NCBI GenBank assembly: GCA_029556615.1 | Contig: JAKQDD010000236.1 | Span: 124,001 to 188,000 of the forward strand | From: Verrucomicrobiota bacterium | Lineage (GTDB): Bacteria > Verrucomicrobiota > Verrucomicrobiia > Limisphaerales > J093 | DNA length: 64,000 bases | Direction of reading: 5' to 3' | In this document: piece after piece, positions 36,381 through 45,220 of the stretch | Position numbering within the stretch: the first letter of the stretch is position 1 | Layout of the letters: each line of letters opens with the position of its first letter | Notes under the pieces: generated by a model | The model's input: only the letters and a program-made list of their open reading frames with translations | Database searches by the model: none | Told to the model about the DNA's origin: nothing | Translations under genes and position numbers: made by a program

Positions 36381-36399
36381 CCTTGCCCCGAGCGCAAGG
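36381..36399 (-). terminator. Hairpin after the SMR-like gene, possible terminator
   Basis: CCTTGC (36381-36386) pairs with GCAAGG (36394-36399) across a seven-base loop, directly beyond the stop of the SMR-like gene on the minus strand. There is no U-rich run, so termination is only a suggestion. The adjacent 13-mer at 36369-36381 is identical to 1602-1614. The 36237-36401 gap holds nothing else I can identify. Confidence 0.3.
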
Positions 36400-36401
36400 G
36401 C

Positions 36402-36845
36402 TCAGGACGCCGATGGCGATGGGGGCGTGGCCGGGGTGTGGGGAGCGACGGCCGGGGCGGCGGGCTTTCGGTGCTCGGTGTAGGTGATGAGCCCGGCGCC
36501 CAGCATGATGAGGCAGACACCGCACCAGCGAAGGGAGGGGACCTGTTCCTTGAGGATGAATCGGGCTGCGAGCGTAGTCAGGACGAAGCCGAGCGACGTG
36601 AGCGGCCAGAGGAAGCTGACGTCGCTGCGGGCCATCAGGACCAGGAGCCCGGCGAAGAAGAGGGCCTCGAACAGGACCCCGAGCAGGACATTGGCGTTGG
36701 TCAGGCCGCGGCCCACCACCCGGGCGATCTCGGTGACGGAGAAGGTCTGGGGCGAGCCGATCTGCTTGAGTCCATGGCTGAGGAAGACGACACCGATCGC
36801 CTCGAACACGAGCGCGACGAGGAGGATGAGGAGAAGACGAACCAT
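36402..36845 (-). CDS. Small four-helix EamA/SMR-type membrane protein
   Basis: A 147-residue protein with four predicted membrane helices: LLLILLVALVFEAIGVVFL, LLGVLFEALFFAGLLVLMA, FLWPLTSLGFVLTTLAARF and WCGVCLIMLGAGLITYTE. The C-terminal tail is Ala/Pro-rich. The layout is that of the small multidrug resistance/EamA group, and in particular of the ArnE/ArnF-like lipid-carrier flippase subunits. Start 36845 is four bases after the hpnK stop. Being last in an operon with HpnD and HpnK, it may export or flip a lipid-linked product; this is inference. Confidence 0.7.
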   Translation of the reverse strand: MVRLLLILLVALVFEAIGVVFLSHGLKQIGSPQTFSVTEIARVVGRGLTNANVLLGVLFEALFFAGLLVLMARSDVSFLWPLTSLGFVLTTLAARFILKEQVPSLRWCGVCLIMLGAGLITYTEHRKPAAPAVAPHTPATPPSPSAS

Positions 36846-36849
36846 AGCG

Positions 36850-37680
36850 TCAGAGGTCCTGATAGCGGATGAGTTGGATACCGGCGCGGTCGACGGCCTG
36901 GCGCACAGGCCGGCTGACCAGCGCGTCGAGTTCGTGGCGAAACTCGGTCAGGGAAGGATGAGAGTAAAGCTCAGAATCGCCGGCCGGCAGGCGATCCAGC
37001 AACCGGAGGAGAAACGCTTCATCGACGCGGCCGTTTTGGAGCAGGCCAAAGACGCGTTGCGTGGTGCGCAGCCCGGCCTGGCGCAACCGGGAGCGGGCGG
37101 CGGCGGCGAGAAGGGCGAAGACGAGGGCGTGGCCGAGGCGGTAGGCCCAGCGGCCTCCTGCCAGGCGGAGATTGAGCGGGAGGGGATCGCGAGTCAGCCG
37201 GAGGCCGCGGAGCCGCGGGTCCGCGGGCGGATCCAGGATCAGCCGGAGGACGGTAGGATGGAGGTGGATGTTCAGATGCCCGTTGAGGTGATCGAGGGGA
37301 AGGTCGGTGTCGGCGAAGCGTTGGAACTGAGCTTCGATCTCGCGGCGGAGCAGCGATCGGAGGTGCGTGAGGAAGAAGTACCGCAAGCCGGCACGGACGG
37401 GGGAAGGGTCGAAGTGGCCTTGGGGGCGGACGAGTTCCGGGGCTTGGTCGGGGGTGAGGGCGGCTGTTCCGCAAGCCAGGACGAGGTGGAGGCCGACGCC
37501 GAGGCGGGGGTGTTGCCGGGCGAGCGCGACGGCGTCGGCGGCGGCGGGCTCATTCACCATGAGGCTGGCGCTGGTGAGGATGCCGTGCGTGTGTGCCTGG
37601 ACGATGGCGGCGTTGATGGCCGGGGAACGGCCGAAGTCGTCGGCGTTGACGATCAGGCGTCGGGGTTCACGCGGGCCCAT
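36850..37680 (-). CDS. hpnK: HpnK/ChbG-YdjC-family carbohydrate deacetylase-like protein
   Basis: A 276-residue protein of the YdjC fold. The metal site NADDFGRSPAIN is near residues 12-23 (Asp14/Asp15), SASLMVNEPAAADAV follows, and the histidine cluster is DHLNGHLNIHLHPTV. HpnK proteins are recurrently encoded in hopanoid clusters, although their reaction is not settled; the wider family removes acetyl groups from sugars. The overlap of 14 bases with hpnD upstream on the same strand supports this subfamily rather than ChbG. The C-terminal half carries the helical tail seen in HpnK (SELYSHPSLTEFRHELDALV). Confidence 0.75.
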   Translation of the reverse strand: MGPREPRRLIVNADDFGRSPAINAAIVQAHTHGILTSASLMVNEPAAADAVALARQHPRLGVGLHLVLACGTAALTPDQAPELVRPQGHFDPSPVRAGLRYFFLTHLRSLLRREIEAQFQRFADTDLPLDHLNGHLNIHLHPTVLRLILDPPADPRLRGLRLTRDPLPLNLRLAGGRWAYRLGHALVFALLAAAARSRLRQAGLRTTQRVFGLLQNGRVDEAFLLRLLDRLPAGDSELYSHPSLTEFRHELDALVSRPVRQAVDRAGIQLIRYQDL

Positions 37681-38542
37681 AGTTTGGCAGGCGGGATCGG
37701 GTGCGGCAGCGCCACCAGGTGCGGAGGATCAACCGCAGTTTTGTGGCTTTGCCGACCCGGAGGGTGCCCGGGGCGAACACGTTGAAGTGCCGGGCTTCGA
37801 GCCGCTCGAGCAATCGCCAGTAGACGGCGCCCATCAGTTCGGCGGCCTGCATGGCGGGCTGGTCCTCGACCGGGAGGAGGTTCCGGGCCTGTGCGTAGAA
37901 GTGGCGGGCTCGACCGGCGACGGCCTCTGCCAGGGCGCGGTAGGCCGGGGTGTAGCGGTGGCGGAGGAGATCGTCGCGGCTCACGCCAAAGCGCCGGCGT
38001 TCGTCGGCGGGCAGGTAGACCCGGCCGCGGTCCGCGTCGTCGGCGACATCGCGGAGGATGTTGGTGAGCTGGAGGGCTTTGCCGAGAGCGACGGCGTAGT
38101 CGCGGCATTGGGGATTACGGTAGCCGAAGATCTCGATCGAGAGGAGGCCCACGACCGAGGCGACGCGGTAGCAATAGAGCTCGAGTTGGGTGGCGTCCGG
38201 GTAATCAGTGATTTCAAGATCCATGGCGACGCCTTCGAGAAGATCCTCGAAGTGGACATGGGGCAGGTGGTAGCGGGCGATGACCGGCTGGAGCTCCTGG
38301 AGCACCGGGTGTTCCGGCCTGGCTTCCGAGAATGCGACGGCGAGGCCGCGCCGCCAGTCCTCGAGCTGTTGCCTGCGGCGGCTCTGGGGGGTGGTCTCCT
38401 CGTCGGCCAGATCGTCGACCTGGCGGCAGAAGGCGTACAGGGCCGACATAGCCTTGCGCTTCTCCGGACGGAGAAGAATGAACGCCAGAGCGAGGTTCGA
38501 GGCGCTCTTGCGGGTGATCGACTGGCTGACGGCGTAGCTCAA
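37667..38542 (-). CDS. hpnD: Presqualene-diphosphate synthase-type squalene/phytoene synthase
   Basis: A 291-residue trans-prenyltransferase with the first Asp-rich motif QVDDLAD (41-47), the second NILRDVADDADRGRVYLP (161-178) and YCYRVASVVGLL. HpnD joins two farnesyl diphosphates into presqualene diphosphate; together with HpnC and HpnE this makes squalene. Neither partner is in the window, nor is a squalene-hopene cyclase. The apparent start is TTG 38542, supported by a TTGA overlap with the previous gene's stop. A phytoene synthase cannot be excluded, but the linked hpnK favours HpnD. Confidence 0.8.
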   Translation of the reverse strand: MSYAVSQSITRKSASNLALAFILLRPEKRKAMSALYAFCRQVDDLADEETTPQSRRRQQLEDWRRGLAVAFSEARPEHPVLQELQPVIARYHLPHVHFEDLLEGVAMDLEITDYPDATQLELYCYRVASVVGLLSIEIFGYRNPQCRDYAVALGKALQLTNILRDVADDADRGRVYLPADERRRFGVSRDDLLRHRYTPAYRALAEAVAGRARHFYAQARNLLPVEDQPAMQAAELMGAVYWRLLERLEARHFNVFAPGTLRVGKATKLRLILRTWWRCRTRSRLPNYGPA

Positions 38543-38960
38543 AGCGACGGAGGCGCCTGGCCTTCGGGTCGCGGGGGCGGCAGGCCGCCGGTCTCGGCGA
38601 GAGTCGGATTGCGCCGGCGATGTTCGCGCCGGCGTCGGCGGTGACGGTGGTGATGCGTGGACGAATGGCTTTCCTCGTCCCCGTCTCCGCCGGCGTCGGC
38701 ATCGGTCGCGGAAGACGAATGGGAGCTGGAGTCGATGCCCGACGCGCGAGTGCGAGAGGATCGGTGCGAGTGACGGTGGGAGCGATGCCGCCGCCGCCGC
38801 CGGACGAAGCCGGCCCAGAGCATCAGCACCAGGAGGACGACGGCGCCTGCCGCGATGACCACCAGGGCATCCTGGAGCATGCCCGGAACCCGCGGCAGAT
38901 CGACGACGCGTCCTCCGCCCGAGTCCGGCATACCTGGCTGTCCGGCGAGGAGCTGAAGGC

Positions 38961-38964
<4 letters not shown>
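38539..38964 (-). CDS. Small single-span membrane protein with His/Arg/Ser-rich tail
   Basis: A 141-residue protein. GTG 38964 is chosen because it makes a GTGA overlap with the stop of the response regulator; the longer upstream frame is a shadow. One membrane helix (DALVVIAAGAVVLLVLMLWAGF) is followed by a highly charged, low-complexity cytoplasmic tail (VRRRRRHRSHRHSHRSS, SSTHHHRHRRRRREHRRR) and a Pro-rich end. I do not recognise a family. It lies between a two-component pair and HpnD with overlaps on both sides, so it is firmly in the operon. The tail could bind nucleic acid, metal or acidic lipid. Confidence 0.55.
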
Positions 38965-40381
<1,417 letters not shown>

Positions 40382-40385
<4 letters not shown>

Positions 40386-41818
40386 GGCTTCAGTCGCACC
40401 AAGGCTCGGGCGGGGAAGGTTAGGATGAACCGCGCCCCCTTTCCAAGTGCAGATTCAACGGCAACGCGTCCGCCGTACATTTCGACATTATGTTTGACGA
40501 TAGCCAGGCCCAGGCCGGTACCCTTGTCCCGGGTCGAGAAATACGGCTCGAAGATCCGTTCGAGGTTCGCCGGCGCGATGCCCGGGCCGTCGTCGGCGAT
40601 GGTGATGACAACCGAGGTGTCCTCGCCCAACGCGGTGGTGATCCAAAGGTGACCGCGGCCGCCGGTGGCCTCGCGGGAGTTCTGGAGGACATTGACGAAG
40701 ACCTCGGCCAGGTGGCTGCGCTGAGCCAGCAGGTGAGGCAGGCCCATCGCATACTCGCAGTGGATCTGGACCTCATATTTCACCGCCGGGGGGAAGACTT
40801 GCAGGAGCGCTTCTTGGAGGAGCTCGCGGACGTCGAGCCGGTCGACGCGCCCCTCGCTGAGCTGCGCATAGCCCATGAGCTCGGTGATGAGCCTGTCCGA
40901 TTTCTCGACCTCCTCGCGAATGATCGCGATCTGCTGGGTGATGGTCTTGCCCTCGCGGACCGTCCGCTGGAGCGTGTACGAGGCGTTGTTGATGATGGCC
41001 AGGGGGTTCTTCAGCTGATGCGCAATCTCGGCAGCAAGCCGGCCGGAGGCCTCGAGCTGCTGTCGGCGGAGGGCGAGTTCCTTTTGTTCCTCCTGCCGGC
41101 GGCGCTGGCGGTCGAGGAGCACCTGCATCGTCCAGCACCAAGCCGCCACCGCGGCCATTAGCAGCAAACGGAGGACGAACGACATCCCCAGTTCCGGCAT
41201 TGCCGGCGCGTCCATTGCCGCCGCCGCTTCCTCCTCGAGCGTGGGCGGCACGGCGTCCATTCGCGTGATGGTGCGGTCCATGAGCACGCCGCCCGCGTAA
41301 CACAAGCCCATGAGGACATTGAGAACGACCTGGGGCACGGTGGCGCTTACGCTCAGGGAATTCCTCAGGACGAGCCCCAGATAGAGCCAGTAGAGAGAGC
41401 TCTCGATGCCCCCCGTGACCGTGATCAGCATGCCCAGAAACAGGCCGTCGACCAGGGCGCTGACGAAGACCGTCCATTGGACGAGCGGCCGCGGGACCTG
41501 GCGGACGCCCAGGATGACGAAGGCCACGCCGAAGTTGAGGGCGACGTAGACCATGAACACGTACTGCACCACGCGTTGCGCGAAGCACCAGGTCACCTTC
41601 TCCGCGGCGATGTTCGGATTGATCGGGGAATCCGACACCCAGTTGGACCAGTAGAGGAAGTACAGGAGCAGGACGATGACGAATCCCTTCGCCAGGAGGC
41701 CGATGTCCCGCTCGATCAGGTTGATGCGGGTCAACTGCTGCACGGGGTCTGGCGACGACATCGAGAGCAACTCGATGCGGGAGATCGAAGGCTCGCTGGA
41801 TGGGGAACTCTTCGGCAT
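40382..41818 (-). CDS. Sensor histidine kinase (HisKA/HATPase, multi-pass membrane sensor)
   Basis: A 478-residue kinase. The N-terminal half has about six membrane segments (GFVIVLLLYFLYWSNW, YVFMVYVALNFGVAFVILGV, TVFVSALVDGLFLGMLITV, YWLYLGLVLRNSLS, VVLNVLMGLCYAGGVLM, FVLRLLLMAAVAAWCW). The phosphoacceptor is His267 in AEIAHQLKNPL. The ATPase domain carries the N-box VFVNVLQNSREA, G1 IADDGPGIA and G2 TGLGLAIVKH. It should phosphorylate the downstream NtrC-type regulator, with which it overlaps by four bases. The sensor region is all membrane with no large extracellular domain, so a membrane or lipid signal is possible. Confidence 0.92.
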
Positions 41819-41823
41819 CGGCG

Positions 41824-42384
41824 CTACGCGGATCCCAGCAACTCGAGCGCGCGCGCCGCGATCCGGTCCACCGGCCAGAGGCGGCCGGGTCCCTCGTGTC
41901 CGCAGGCCAGCACGCCCTCTTCAGGCCCGATGAACTCCGTCCCGCGCGCGCGGAGGGTGGCGACGTGGGCCTGGGTGGCCGGATGCAGCCACATGCGGGT
42001 ATTCATGGCCGGTGCCAGGAGCACCCGCGTCTCCGGCCGCAGGGCCAGGGCAACGCACGAAAGCGCGTCGTCGGCCAGGCCGAGGGCCAACCGGCCCAGC
42101 GTGTGGGCGCTGGCCGGAGCCACCAGCAGAAGCTGGGCGGCTTCGGCCAGGGCGATGTGCGCTGGCCGCCAGCCGTCCAGGGCTTGAAAGAGATCGGTCA
42201 CCACCGGATGGCGCGACAGGGTCTGGAAGGCCACCGGCGTGACAAAGCGCTGGGCGTCGGCAGTCAGCACCACGCGGACATCAATTCCCTGACGAGCCAG
42301 GAGGCTCGTCAGGTCAATGGCGCGGTGCGCTGCGATCGAACCCGTGACCCCCAGGACCACCACCGGCGCGGAGGAAGAGCTCAT
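41824..42384 (-). CDS. coaC: Flavoprotein, stand-alone phosphopantothenoylcysteine decarboxylase-type
   Basis: A 186-residue HFCD flavoprotein: FMN-binding GVTGSIAAHRAIDL, LLVAPASAHTLGRLALGLAD, the PAMN motif LLAPAMNTRMW and the flap VLACGHEGPGRLW. This matches the CoaC half of the coenzyme A enzyme CoaBC, which decarboxylates phosphopantothenoylcysteine to phosphopantetheine. In most bacteria CoaC is fused to CoaB. Here the CoaB half is absent, so CoaB must be separate. It follows gmk and yicC in a common bacterial gene order. Confidence 0.82.
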   Translation of the reverse strand: MSSSSAPVVVLGVTGSIAAHRAIDLTSLLARQGIDVRVVLTADAQRFVTPVAFQTLSRHPVVTDLFQALDGWRPAHIALAEAAQLLLVAPASAHTLGRLALGLADDALSCVALALRPETRVLLAPAMNTRMWLHPATQAHVATLRARGTEFIGPEEGVLACGHEGPGRLWPVDRIAARALELLGSA

Positions 42385-42433
42385 GGTGACCGCAGTCTAC
42401 CGGGTCCAGGCTGGAAACGCCAGCGGGAGGTGC

Positions 42434-43078
42434 TCAGGCCGAAGCGGAACCGTCCTCGGAGAAGGGCGGGATCACGCGACCGGTCCGCATCTTCTCGGCC
42501 TCGTAAAGGAGCTGCATGCGCCGGAGATCCTCGGTCACCGTTGTGCTGATCACGAGGAAATCGAACTCGCGCCAGCGGGCGATTTCGGCGCGGGCTGCGG
42601 CGAGGCGGTGTTGGATGGCCGTTTCACTGTCTTTGCCCCTCGCGCGAAGGCGGCCTGCAAGCACCTCGAGGGAGGGGGGTGCAAGGAAGACGGTGACCAA
42701 GGCGCGGGCAAGGCGCGCATCCGCGGCGGCTGCCCGCCGCACGCTGGCCGCGCCCTGGACGTCGATGTTCAGCAACACATCCTGTCCGCGATCGAGGCGG
42801 TGGTCCACCTCGCGCCGCAGCGTGCCGTAGCGGTGGCCATAGACGTCGGCGGACTCGAGGAAGTCCCCCGCGGCCGCCAGTTTGGCAAAGGCGTCGGACG
42901 AAAGGAAATGGTAGTCCACGCCATCCCGTTCGCCCTCTCGTGGCGGGCGTGTGGTGCAGGTGATGGCCCGGCTCAGGCCCGGAACCGCGGCGAGCAACCG
43001 GTCGCAGACCGTGGTCTTGCCACCCCCGGACGGGGCCGAAATGACCAGGACGAGAGGGGAGGGAAATGGAGCTGGCAT
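42434..43078 (-). CDS. gmk: Guanylate kinase
   Basis: A 214-residue nucleotide kinase that phosphorylates GMP to GDP. The P-loop SAPSGGGKTT is at 14-23. The GMP-binding region ITCTTRPPREGERDGVDYHF and SADVYGHRYGT are intact, as are LLNIDVQGAASVR and VFLAPPSLEVLAGRLRARG. It lies between yicC and coaC on the same strand with short gaps, the classic yicC-gmk-(rpoZ)-coaBC layout, though no rpoZ is seen between them. Confidence 0.95.
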   Translation of the reverse strand: MPAPFPSPLVLVISAPSGGGKTTVCDRLLAAVPGLSRAITCTTRPPREGERDGVDYHFLSSDAFAKLAAAGDFLESADVYGHRYGTLRREVDHRLDRGQDVLLNIDVQGAASVRRAAAADARLARALVTVFLAPPSLEVLAGRLRARGKDSETAIQHRLAAARAEIARWREFDFLVISTTVTEDLRRMQLLYEAEKMRTGRVIPPFSEDGSASA

Positions 43079-43108
43079 GGCGGAAGGGAAAGGGCGCCGC
43101 AGGCGGGC

Positions 43109-43987
43109 TTATTCGAGGTTCTGGACCTGCTCGCGGAACTTATCGAGCTCGGTCTTGAGGCGGACCACGGCGTGCGAGATGGCGGCGTCATTGGCCTTCG
43201 ATCCGAGCGTGTTGATCTCGCGGTTCATCTCCTGCGCGAGGAAGTCCAGGAGGCGCCCGACCGGTTCGCGCGAGACGAGCGCAGCGTCGAACTGCTTGAA
43301 ATGGCTCCGGAGGCGTGTGAGCTCCTCCGTGATGTCGGCGCGGTCGGCGAAAACCACCACTTCCTTGAGCAGCCGTTCGTCATCAGCGGCGAGCGGGACG
43401 CCGGCTTGACGGATGCGCTCGAGGAGATCGCAACGGTACTTCTCGACCGTGCGCGGCGCCTGGCGTTCGATTTGGGAGACGAGCCGGCGCATGGCGGAGA
43501 TCCGGGCCTTGAGATCGGCCGCCAGGTGCTGTCCTTCGCGGCGCCGTGTGCGCTGCAGGCGTTCGAGGGCCTGTCCGAGGGCGGCCTCGACGGCCGGCCA
43601 GCGGCTCTCGGCATGGGCGCCGGCATCCAGCGGCTGGAGCACGCCGGGCAGGCGCAGCAGGGAATCCAGGCTGACCGCTGCCGGGATGTCGAGGTGGTGT
43701 GCGAGCGCGGCCAGCTCCTTTGCGTACGCGGCGGCGAGCGCGCGGTTAAGGCGGACCCTGCAGGCCCCTGGGTCGTCGATCAGAGCCATCGCGATGCGAA
43801 CCGTCACCCGGCCCCGGGCAACCTGGCGCTGGACTTCCTCCCGGATCCGGCCTTCGAGAGGTTCGAGTTCGTCCGGCAGGGCGAGACTCACCTCGGTCTG
43901 CCTGCGGTTGACCGAGCTGAGCTCGACCGTGATCTTGAAGCCGTTGCGCGAGCTCTCACCCCGCCCGTATCCCGTCATCGAATTCAT
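43109..43987 (-). CDS. yicC: YicC-family endoribonuclease
   Basis: A 292-residue protein. ATG 43987 gives the invariant start MNSMTGYGRG; codons further upstream are not conserved. ELSSVNRRQTEVSLALPDEL, the long helical middle and the C-terminal FLAQEMNREINTLGSKANDA and VVRLKTELDKFREQVQNLE are the standard YicC_N and DUF1732 wording. Members are RNA endonucleases involved in small-RNA turnover. The gap to gmk is 30 bases. The 93 bases beyond its start hold GC-rich palindromes (CCCCCGGGGG near 44005 and GCGATCGC near 44034) that could terminate the neighbouring pseudopilin transcript. Confidence 0.93.
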   Translation of the reverse strand: MNSMTGYGRGESSRNGFKITVELSSVNRRQTEVSLALPDELEPLEGRIREEVQRQVARGRVTVRIAMALIDDPGACRVRLNRALAAAYAKELAALAHHLDIPAAVSLDSLLRLPGVLQPLDAGAHAESRWPAVEAALGQALERLQRTRRREGQHLAADLKARISAMRRLVSQIERQAPRTVEKYRCDLLERIRQAGVPLAADDERLLKEVVVFADRADITEELTRLRSHFKQFDAALVSREPVGRLLDFLAQEMNREINTLGSKANDAAISHAVVRLKTELDKFREQVQNLE

Positions 43988-44080
43988 CCGACAACGAGCA
44001 TGAGCCCCCGGGGGGGAATTGTCTAGCGGCGGGCGATCGCCGGCCGGGGGGCGGCGCCAGCCGGCATTGTGCACAGACCC

Positions 44081-44884
44081 TTACCACCAGAAGGGCGGGT
44101 CGCCGTCGGTTCGAATGACCATTTGGGGGAACTTCCGCCACGATGAATGGCCGTCGAGGAAGAGCAGATTGCCGCCGGCAGGGAGTTTCTTCTCCATGTG
44201 GGCCGTGCTGTGCCCCTTGCGGTCGGTCCAGCCGCCGATCGTGATGCCGGTGTACGAGTTCCGGTTCCGGTTCACTTCGTCGTTGCCGTTGGACAGCGTG
44301 CCGTCCGCGGCGAGGACACGTTCGCTCGGCCCTGGCTCGACCAGGCTGCCGTCGCGCATCCTCCAGGGGGCGGGGTTGACGGACTCGGTCTGATTCGTCG
44401 TGCGGACGCGGCCTGAGTTCTTGAACGCCACGGCGTAGCCGATCACCCGGTATCCGCCCGCATTGTCGGGGGCGAGCTCGTTCGTCACCCCGGTGCCAAA
44501 AGCCCATAACTCGTCGCAGTCCTGCTTCGAGAACGCGGGGCAGTAGAGGATCCGCCGCGTCCCGCCATTGCGCACGAAGGCATTGGCGGCCTGGGCGGGC
44601 AGATCCCACGGCCAATACGCACCCCCGCAGTCCGGGAACGCGCCGCGGCCTTCGTCCGCGTACATCAGGATCGCGATGCCAAGCTGGCGCATGTTGCTGT
44701 TGCACTTGATGCGGATGGCTTTGCTCTTGGCCTTGGCCAGCGCCGGAAGGAGCATGCCGGCGAGGATGGCGATGATCGCGATCACGACCAGGAGCTCGAT
44801 GAGGGTGAAAGCCCGGCGCGGTCGCCGGAATCGGGTTCCTGCGACGCCGCAGGCGGTGTGGTGGGGGAGGAGCACGCGTCTCAT
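44081..44884 (-). CDS. Pseudopilin-like protein with prepilin cleavage signal
   Basis: A 267-residue relative of the protein at 25.6 kb. It has a basic leader, then FTLIELLVVIAIIAILAGML and LPALAKAKSKAIRIKC, then SNMRQLGIAILMYADEGRG. The C-terminal domain ends in GGNLLFLDGHSSWRKF, the H-x-G motif of this family. It is expected to be cleaved by prepilin peptidase and exported. The gene stands alone on the minus strand, downstream of the ADP-ribosylglycohydrolase gene and a 336-base AT-richer gap that should hold its promoter. Confidence 0.85.
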   Translation of the reverse strand: MRRVLLPHHTACGVAGTRFRRPRRAFTLIELLVVIAIIAILAGMLLPALAKAKSKAIRIKCNSNMRQLGIAILMYADEGRGAFPDCGGAYWPWDLPAQAANAFVRNGGTRRILYCPAFSKQDCDELWAFGTGVTNELAPDNAGGYRVIGYAVAFKNSGRVRTTNQTESVNPAPWRMRDGSLVEPGPSERVLAADGTLSNGNDEVNRNRNSYTGITIGGWTDRKGHSTAHMEKKLPAGGNLLFLDGHSSWRKFPQMVIRTDGDPPFWW

Positions 44885-45083
44885 GGGCTGGGCGGTTGAG
44901 TGTGAACGTCAGGGGCGCACCAGAGTTGGGTCACGCGACACCATGCTCCAGACGCGGCCGAGCTGCAACCGAACTCGTGGGTGCAGTATGCGCGATGCGC
45001 AAGCGTCACAGAAGCTGTTTGAGCCGATCCAGGCGGAATGAAACGAATCATTGTCATCGACCACAAACAGTTGCGAGCTTTGT

Positions 45084-45102
45084 TACTTAAGTGTACTAAG
45101 TA
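45084..45102. promoter_or_regulatory. Operator-like palindrome in the AT-rich 44885-45220 gap
   Basis: TACTTA (45084-45089) and TAAGTA (45097-45102) are perfect inverted six-base arms around AGTGTAC. They lie in the only clearly AT-rich stretch of the region (about 45060-45125), roughly 200 bases upstream of the pseudopilin start. The shape resembles GntR- or LacI-type operators, and the palindrome is a sound base for a binding site, but no protein or promoter can be assigned. The rest of the 336-base gap shows no gene. Confidence 0.35.
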
Positions 45103-45220
45103 TTTAGTTTGGTGCAATTGTTTTCTTCGGTTTTGTGGTCGCCGATCGAGGCGCGCCGAGTCTGCTGACTCGGTCGGCAAGGACGTGCTGCAGCCGCCCG
45201 CGGTTCCGGACTCGGGTGGG

